From positions 1,100,857 through 1,164,856 of the forward strand of contig BDSI01000005.1 of the NCBI GenBank assembly GCA_003117195.1: 64,000 nt of DNA. The letters are read 5' to 3'. Source of the stretch: Eudorina sp. 2006-703-Eu-15 (Eukaryota > Chlorophyta > Chlorophyceae > Chlamydomonadales > Volvocaceae). The notes below the pieces were generated by a model that was not told the origin of the DNA, ran no database searches, and saw only the letters and a list, made by a program, of their open reading frames with translations. Every line of letters starts with the position of its first letter. Position 1 is the first letter of the stretch. This document shows positions 57,001 through 64,000 of this stretch, piece after piece. The position numbers and the translations under genes were made by a program.

Positions 57001-59008
57001 ATGGCCGTCCAACACAGGCAGCGACCTGTGATTTTGCTTGATATTATGGTAAGCGTACTGTGATGGACGTAGTAGTTTGTTGTCGTTTGTGTGCGCGCAC
57101 AGCACAGACAGTTCGGTTCTTCTTGGACAGGATACCGTGGTGTATGATCCATTCTTCCAGGATATGCCCACCTTCTTTGACATGTGAGAGCAGCTTGCTG
57201 GATTCGTGAATCTCTGCGGGTCGCCACACTTTGTGTCCCTTTGGAATCCTGAACAACGACCGCAGGTCTTTCAAAGAGCTGCTTTCGGCAAAGCATCCGA
57301 CGGCGTGGGTTGAGTTCGAGTGCGGCTCCATCTCCGAAGATGAGCTGATATCGAAGTTCTTCGCTGACGGGCGAGCTGTCGACGGCCAAGCGCTCAAGGC
57401 CATGATGGCAAGTTGTCACTCGCGCGCAAGTGGGCCGGTATAAGCGTTGCTGGGCGAGGTATCCGTTGCCCATTATCCAAACGCGCTGCACATCACAGGG
57501 ATTCCGCAGAACCAGACCGGTTGCTGGCGGCTACTGTCCGTGCCCCAGCGACCCAGATGGTCCTGCGAAAGCACCCTTCTGCCAGCAGGTTCCCACTCTT
57601 GCGTGCTGGGGCTGCGGAACAGCTGAAGCGCCTCTGGCCGTGTGGTGGCTGCCGGACAAATTTTGAGTTCTCTTTCTTCGATTTTGTTCGTCTGCACTAG
57701 GAGACTGTGTTCGCGACTACCCTTTCTTGTGTACAACCCAAAGCCCCCTCTCAAGTTTGGCAATTCTGACCCGTTCTATGCAACCCCACGGGTCCTGTCC
57801 ATCCACAGATCTCCAAGTACCGCTACCTGGACGGTATGGAGTCCTTGCTGGCCCGGCTCAAGGCGGCCCGCTACGAGCTGCACTCCATGTCGAACTACCC
57901 CACCTGGTTCCGAATGATCGAGGAGAAGCTGGCGCCATCACAGTACCTGGAATGGACCTTTGTGTCGTGTGAAGGCCCTATGAAGGTGGGAGCGTCGGAG
58001 CAGTCGGCAGGGCGTTTTTGTGGGCGGGGCCTTCTAAGGCTGAGTGCTGAGTGTGCTTATGTGTTTGCGCAAAAGATTTTGCTGGACTCGGGCTCTTGAT
58101 GTTAGCCCGTTGTTTGCTTACAGGATCTACCCTGCATGACGGTCAGCAGTAGTGGCTGGGCACCATGCCAGGTCATGATCTGTCTGTTATCTGCGTTTGC
58201 ATTCAAACGCCACCACCGGAAGGGAATGATGATTTTCTGCCATTTTGAGGGAGCAGCTTCGATCAAAGGCGCTCCCGAAAATGAAACAAATTACGAATTC
58301 TGAACGCTTGGCTTCTGACTCCTTCCGGGATTGCTGCACCACGCCGCACGTTACTGTGTTGCTCTGCACCGACATTTCCTTGCGTCACGCGCATTGCACC
58401 ATACCCGCATCAGACGCATGCATCATGGTGTTTTTTTGGCTGCATCTACCTTCGTTACAGTTGCGCGCGCGGGGACAGTCATGCTCCTCACCGCCGGTCG
58501 GTCTGATTGATTATTGCGTCCCCTGGCCACCATCGCCCCTTTTGGCCTCTGTCGTCAGGGCTTTCGGAAGCCTGCGCCGGAGGCGTTCGACACATGTGTA
58601 CAGACGCTGCAGCGACGGCCGGAGGAGATCATTTTCGTGGACGATCGCAAGGTGCGGTGAGGGGCTTCATGCCACCGAATCGGGATCCAAGACTGCTTTG
58701 TCGAAAGCGTACACCGCATTCGGAGGCGTACACCGTCTGTGCTGCGCCTCGCTTTCTTCCTCCGCCCCTTTGAGGCAGACGTCCCTGTAACGCGAATCAA
58801 GGCGTGGTCCTCAGACGGACTTTTCGGACGTTTGCTGGTCCTGTGACTGTATGTGTGTGGCCGATGACCTAGGTTGCCTGTGCTGATTTACCTTTCCTGA
58901 CCGCAGGTCAATGTCGAGGCGGCATGCGCTGCCGGTCTGGACGGGATCTTGTTCACGGGTGCGGGTGCGCTGGAATCGGAGCTACTGCGGAGAGGCCTCG
59001 AGTTTTGA
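57001..59008 (+). CDS. HAD-superfamily hydrolase, plant-type
   Basis: Six exons: 57001-57048, 57131-57183, 57266-57407, 57809-57985, 58559-58651, 58907-59008; 204 aa, all phases consistent. It follows Arabidopsis HAD proteins of the DVMDTIVRDPF type block for block. Motif I is LLDIMDTVVYDPF (residues 12-24, Asp14 and Asp17), with the cap segment KHPTAWVEFECGSISEDELI, motif II MSNYPTWF, motif III Lys in FRKPAPEAF, and motif IV EEIIFVDDRK. VNVEAACAAGLDGILF follows. All catalytic positions are present, so it should be an active phosphatase; the substrate is unknown. Plant relatives are often plastid-located, but no transit peptide is visible from this start, so an upstream exon is possible. Intron 3 uses a GC donor. 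Confidence 0.92.
57408..57808 (+). other. GC-AG intron in the HAD gene
   Basis: ATGATG|GCAAGT begins the intron and ATCCACAG ends it before ATCTCCAAG. The nearest GT, 4 nt downstream, would shift the frame and destroy the conserved YLDGMESLLARLK sequence in the next exon. Confidence 0.82.
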
Positions 59009-59596
59009 GGACAACGCGAGGGAGCGCGCCGAGTGCCCTGCTGCAGGGCAATTGTTCAATCCTGTATTATATAACTTTTGGAGAACGTCTCGTGCAGACG
59101 CGTTTGTTCCATTGCATGAGGGGGGCCCGTGCAAAATCGGAGAAAAGATTTGATTGCGTGCATGGGGGGCTTGCGCGTACTGGTGCCATTTTGTCATGTG
59201 GAAACGTATTGGCGCGTGCGTTTGTATTCTATAAGGCTTATGCTCGTCAGGTCGCATTGTGAGGCAGAACGTTGGCGTCAATGAAGTACCAAACACCGCC
59301 AGCAGGGGCGAGCTGTGCCCGATATGTTTGGCTGTGAGCCGCCTCCCCTTCGGATGTAGCCTACCCCCGGAATCCTTCGAGCATGTTGTGTGCTGAGGAT
59401 GTTTGTCGTAAATAATCGAGGCGAGTACGTGCACTGCGAATCGCTACGTTGATGTGTACTCAAGTTGCACCCCTGCAAAGCATGCTTTTTCACGGAGTGC
59501 TAATCACTGAACCGGAGATCCAGCTATGTGGATGATTGGGTGATTGTTCTATGTGACTCGGAAGGAGTTATGCAGGTCTGCCCAAAACATGCGTTT

Positions 59597-59601
59597 TGTA
59601 A
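59597..59601 (+). terminator. Candidate poly(A) signal (TGTAA) of the HAD gene
   Basis: First TGTAA on + after the stop at 59006-59008, giving a 3' UTR of about 590 nt. Confidence 0.4.
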
Positions 59602-61277
59602 GGCGGCACACTACAGGCTTGTTCAGAGCGATGCGACAGCACACTGCCTGCACGACAGGCACCAGCAGCCAAAAGACGTCAGGAGCCTCTGCCGTCTTCG
59701 GCAACACCGCGTAGAATTGGAAAGGAAGCGGACGTGCCGACGGCGGCAGAGGCAGCGGTGGAGAAAGTGTGCAAGGAGGTCCACCGCATATCAAGGACCT
59801 AACTGCCTTCGCCGTGTACGGCAAGGTAGGCTAAGCCACTCGAGCCCCTGCAGCAAGTCGGGATTTTCCTCAAGGCAGCCCGAGGCGGCCAGTACATGTG
59901 GCCCAACAGAAGGCTTCTAGATCTGAATTCAATGGGTCAATGGGTGTCCCCTTGAAAGGCGGTTTGTAGGTCTCATTCTAAAAAAAATGCGGCTGGCAGA
60001 CGTGACCTAGATTCGACCATGCCGGCGTGAACCTGGCCCCAACACTCACCTCAGGTGGGGGTGAGTCACCGGCTGGGCTGGGAGAAGCCCTCCGCCACCA
60101 CTCACTTTTCAGCAGCGCTGTGTTGCCCGACCGCGTTCGTTTCATTATCCCACATGCAGCCGCGTGCTCGCAGCCGGCCTCAAGGCTGGTCTACAACGTT
60201 GGTGGTAGCGCTAAGGATGCAAGCCTAGGAATGGTGGTTCACAGCAGCCCGGCCCACTCCCGGCTCCTGAAGCGCCGCCCCACAAGGACACAACCCCAAA
60301 TCGCCAACCCGATTTCCTCGTTCCTCGTTATATGAGTTCTCCCCCACCGTCCTGCGGTGCGGTGCAGTACGATGTATCCACTCTCCATGTCCCGCGATCG
60401 CGAAATCCGTCCCCTGAACGCCTCCTCTCGATTCAATTTCCCTCTCCCCTGGACTCCTCCTCCAAGGCTAATCTTTCGCAGCCCCGACGGCGACCGGAGT
60501 GCAATCGTCTACAGCGCCACCACCGGCGAAGGCGTCTCACACCAGCCAGCCAGCCTCTGACGCTGCCAAGTTAAGTTCCTGCGTGTCCCATGGGTCCGCC
60601 TCTCAGTCACTGACATCCACGCACCGCTGCCAGCTCCATCGCCATCGCCTGGCGCTGCCTGCATTGCGAGTGTGTGCTTCCCGTTACCTCCAACACGCCC
60701 CTGGTCAGACAGCAGCCGCAACGCTCAACCAGAAAACGACGCAACATCAACGTATGGTGCAGGGCGGTCATCAAGCTCTGCTGCTGTCGCCGCCACTGCA
60801 GCAACGGAACGGCGGCGGCGGGGGCGCCGGCGCGGGGGTGCTACTGCTGCTGCTGGGCTCTCAGTGCCGGCATTGGGAAAAGCCCATGCGCACACACTCA
60901 TACACACACCTCGTCCCGTACCGCTAGTCCCAAAACTTTCACTTGCCGTACAATCCAACCAAGGACCAAGCCATACCGAAACACGGCACACCCCCATGTC
61001 AGCAACACCTGACGTGTCTGACGGGTAAAGTCTGCAGCGCCATTCCCCAAGGTTCTGTTGCACCCGTGGGTCAGCTCCGCAGTGGCAAAAGCGGCAACAG
61101 CTGGCAAGGCAGCAACACAGCAGCAGCACCCCTCGACAAGAACTGCCACCCGCGTCAGCTTTATCTTCGTAACGCTCACGGCCGCCTGTGTGGTGCCGCC
61201 CACCGCGATACATCACAGTTAGGGTACCTTATAGGGCCCCGCCCCGCGCGCCCCTCTCCGTCGCGCGCGTGTGTGTC

Positions 61278-61312
61278 ACTCTCACTCTCACTCTCACTCT
61301 CGCTCTCACTCT
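61278..61312. repeat. ACTCTC microsatellite
   Basis: Six-base ACTCTC units with one G substitution, next to a short GT run. Confidence 0.75.
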
Positions 61313-62256
61313 TTCTGTTCACTGTCGCACACGCTGCTGCCCGGTGCGAGCACGTCATCAGGAGCGCTCTGTAAGCCTCTGCCCCACCACCCCAGGTGGT
61401 GAGGACGAGTGGAACCCTCGTAGCTGAAAATGTCGTGCGTGTCGTACAAGTGTGTGCACGAGCTTACCCGGGACCCCAGTGCACTGCCGACCAAACCTAA
61501 ATCATCTCAGCGCGTGATGTAGACGAGATGCCGATTTTCTCAGTGCAGCGCCGTATATCACTCGGGCTCTTCACACGTGGTACCAGCCCGGTGTATCGTA
61601 CATTGCTCGTACACTGCGGCCCGCCGTCGGGCGGGGGAGCCCGTTGATCCCATTGGTCACGACAGCTCTTCTTCTCGGGCAGGTCACGGCAGCTCTCTCT
61701 CCTGGCGGCTCCCGCATCTCACCTCTTAACCAATGCCGCTGTAGAGCCTCTCAGCTCCTCGTAAACGGATTTATTCAGATCTCTGTGCAAAACTCCGTGC
61801 GTGGCGACGTCGGATTTGTATGTGTGGCGGTTCGCTGTGAAGTATGAAGGGCAACTCAAATGCAACTCATGCGTCGAGCCTCGAACATAGCAAATGCTAA
61901 CGGCACTTGACGTGGCATGCCGTACCATGCCGTACATGCGCCAACTTCTCTGTCTTTCAGGGGCGCAAACACTTCCCCGCAGCCAAAAGGCGGTCAACAG
62001 CATATCGCGCCTCTGGCCGGGACCGACGTTAGCCGTCCCTGAAGGTATCCACTGTCCAGCACAGTTGGTGGTTGGCCGTTGGCTGGTATCCGTTGGCCGG
62101 TATCCGTTGGCATCGGGGGCTTCCATGCTCTCGGCAAGTTGACCCCACGCTTCCTCCGGCACCATTCCCGCTGCGCCTCACATTTATAACTACATCGCGT
62201 CATGTACGGCGCGCCGTACAGCCTCAGGCACACTGGTGGCGGCGCCGCCAGATGCC

Positions 62257-64000
62257 TCAGATGGCAGAGGCGTCGAACAACGGCTGCGGTGGCCGCAGCG
62301 GTAGCTGCTGTGGCGTAACCGTCGCAGCCGTCGCCGGCGCAAACGAACGACGGAGCGACGCGAAGAACCCGCCGCCGCCGCCGCCGCCGCCCGTGCCGCC
62401 GGTACCGACTGCGTGGGCCCCGGCGGCGGCGCCGCCGCCAGCACCGCCGGTAGTGCCACGGCCCTCCGCGGCTGCGCCGTGCGTCCCGTGGCTGACGGCG
62501 TCACTGCCGCCGCTGGGTTGTACGTCACCCGCAGCGCCGCCGCTGCCGTCGGCGCTGCCGTCAACGGTGGCTCCCATACCGGCACTAGACCGACGGGACG
62601 ACGTCCTGACGCCGTGTTGCATGCTGCCCCCGGAGGCGCGCCGCGCCGAGGCGCGGTTGTTAAGGCTATCACTCATGTCGTACACGCCGCTCCGCATCGA
62701 CCCATGGGTCCGTTCTAGCGTCTTCGCTCGGCCCACCACCTCCACTCTCATGTTGCCTTCCAGGTGTCCAGCCGGGAGACCGTGAAGCTCCAAAAGCACG
62801 TTGAACGGCGCAACACCGTTATTGTCCTGTGCAATAAATGCATGGTAATGTACGGCGCCGTACAACACGTCAGTACGTAACTGCGAGGTATGGAAACAGC
62901 AGAGGGCGGGGCCCTTCCAGCTCTACGTGCATTACTATGTCGATACGACATATATCTCGTGATTTGCTCACTGCCGTACCCATTGCCGTAGCACTGCCGT
63001 ACCTGCAGCAGCATCGTCACCGCGTCCAGGAGCGGCAGCACCCCGCGCGCCAACACACTACCACTGCCGCCGCCACCCGCACCGCCGCCGCCACCACCGC
63101 CTTTCCCTCCGCCGCCGTTGCCTGCGGCGCCGCCGCCACCGGCGTCCCCGAACTTCCAGGCCTTCCTGCCACCTTTTGCGGCGCCAGCGGCAGCGGCTGC
63201 GCCGCCGCTGACGCCGCCGAGTCGCGGCCCCCGCTCCGAACCCCTCATATCCAGGACCCGGATCCAAAGCCGGAAGTGCGCCATCTCCGCTAGTGCGGCG
63301 GATTTGAGATCCAGCACCAGGGGCCCCAGATCCGGATTATCCGCATCCGCCCACATCGGCTCCCGGGTCTGGGGCGCCACCCTGGAGCGGACCACCGCCT
63401 CCCGCATGCAGGGCGCGGAGAACAGCAGCTGGGGCAGGGTTGGGAGCGGAGGGGGATCAGGAGAGGGTGAGGAAGGGCGCGGGCTGAGATATCATAACAT
63501 ATCATATCATATTATATTAAAATGATATGATATGATATAATAATATAATATAATATAATATAATATAATATAATATAATATAATATAATATAATATATTA
63601 TATAACATAACATAACATAACATAACATAATATAATATAATATAATATAATATAATATAATATAATATAATATAATATAATATAATATAATATAATATAA
63701 TATAATATAATATAATATAATATAATATAATATAATATAATATAATATAATATAATATAACATAACATAACATGCAGTACACGCAGTACACGCATGCACA
63801 TCCCGTCATGTCCTGCGGCTCTCCCCTCCCCTTTCCCCGCGCGAAACCGCGCACCTGCGGGCTGGGGAACTCGGCGGAGGCCGTCACCGCGGACCTCCGC
63901 CGGGAGCGCAGCATGAAGAGGCCGTGCGCCCGGACCAGCGTGAACACCAATCGGACCTGCGCGTGGGGCTGGTGGTGCGGGTGCGACAGCAGTCCCCGAT
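62257..64000 (-). CDS. C2-domain-like protein, C-terminal part (5' end off window)
   Basis: Three exons seen (descending): at least 64000-63855, 63428-63003, 62826-62257, both introns in phase 0. The reading frame enters from beyond the right edge. Exon A gives VRLVFTLVRAHGLFMLRS and ends SAEFPSPQ. Exon B gives LLFSAPCMREAVVRSRVAPQ, EPMWADADNP, LVLDLKSAALAEMAHFRLWI and RVLDMRGSERG, then a Gly-rich insert and GVLPLLDAVTMLLQ. Exon C gives NNGVAPFNVLLELHGLPAGH and LEGNMRVEVVGRAKTLERTH, then about 140 residues of Ser/Gly/Ala low complexity ending FDASAI. The order (beta-strand, conserved W, DLKS, strand pair) is that of a C2 domain interrupted by a Gly-rich loop. The acidic calcium ligands are not clear, so lipid or protein binding is more likely than calcium sensing. 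A further exon after 62257 is possible. Confidence 0.65.
63490..63772. repeat. ATAAT-type pentanucleotide microsatellite in an intron
   Basis: About 280 bp of TATAA/CATAA/ATATC units in the intron between the first two visible exons of the C2 gene (63854-63429). It is a sharp AT island in GC-rich DNA. The reverse frames translate as Tyr/Ile repeats, an artefact. Confidence 0.92.

Larger units (their letters stand above)
59009..62256. other. Region between convergent HAD and C2 genes, no confident gene
   Basis: Two + strand fragments look coding but are unconnected: HIKDLTAFAVYGK ending at a GTAGGC site near 59824, and a run near 60370-60540 (MYPLSMSRDREIRPLN and RLIFRSPDGDRSAIVYSATT) after a TGCAG. 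They could be exons of one unrecognised gene. Further right, only simple repeats (61278-61312) and short frames are seen. Confidence 0.35.

Noticed and set aside
63507..63950. Tyr/Ile-repeat protein on -
   Set aside because: It is translation of the AT-rich microsatellite; only the part above 63854 is an exon.

Overview
The window is nuclear DNA from a green alga of the Chlamydomonas/volvocine type. The evidence is GC-rich sequence, many short introns with GTGAG/GTGCG donors and GCAG acceptors, TGTAA-type poly(A) signals, chloroplast transit peptides, and plant-lineage proteins (THF1/Psb29, UDP-arabinopyranose mutase, an Arabidopsis-like HAD protein). I rebuilt the exons by hand. In every complete model the splice phases agree and the total length is a multiple of three.

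Left part (1-17 kb): the 3' end of an unknown + strand gene (1-1149); an eight-exon Enhancer of polycomb-like gene (EPL1, NuA4 histone acetyltransferase) on - (9622-4100); a three-exon RING-finger protein on + (12220-13016); and a five-exon reversibly glycosylated polypeptide/UDP-arabinopyranose mutase on - (16717-15032).

Middle (17-45 kb): a 15-exon HBS1 ribosome-rescue GTPase on + (17857-25211); an intronless propeller-BTB protein (26939-28561) and a truncated tandem copy (31182-31808) with a mosaic of diverged and near-identical sequence; THF1/Psb29 on - (36035-33684), divergent from a small two-pass thylakoid protein on + (36410-37169), so two plastid genes share a 374-bp promoter; and a very large RRM, poly-Q, RGG-box protein on + (39239-44547) with a perfect 14-bp hairpin in its leader.

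Right part (45-64 kb): a gene-poor stretch (44.5-52 kb) with microsatellites, a striking 36-bp foldback at 50.1 kb and a doubtful gene near 49.2 kb; a conserved but unnamed multi-exon gene on - (about 55.8-51.97 kb, 5' end unresolved); a six-exon HAD-superfamily hydrolase on + (57001-59008); and the 3' part of a C2-domain protein on - (off the right edge to 62257) with an AT-rich microsatellite in an intron.

There is no operon logic, phage, CRISPR or toxin gene. The genes are ordinary nuclear loci for chromatin, translation quality control, cell-wall sugar and plastid functions. The most unusual items are three GC-AG introns among about 50 modelled, the 50.1-kb foldback, the mosaic BTB duplication, an 11-bp periodic GTTC array at 29.5 kb, and an HBS1 with SKLD in place of NKxD.
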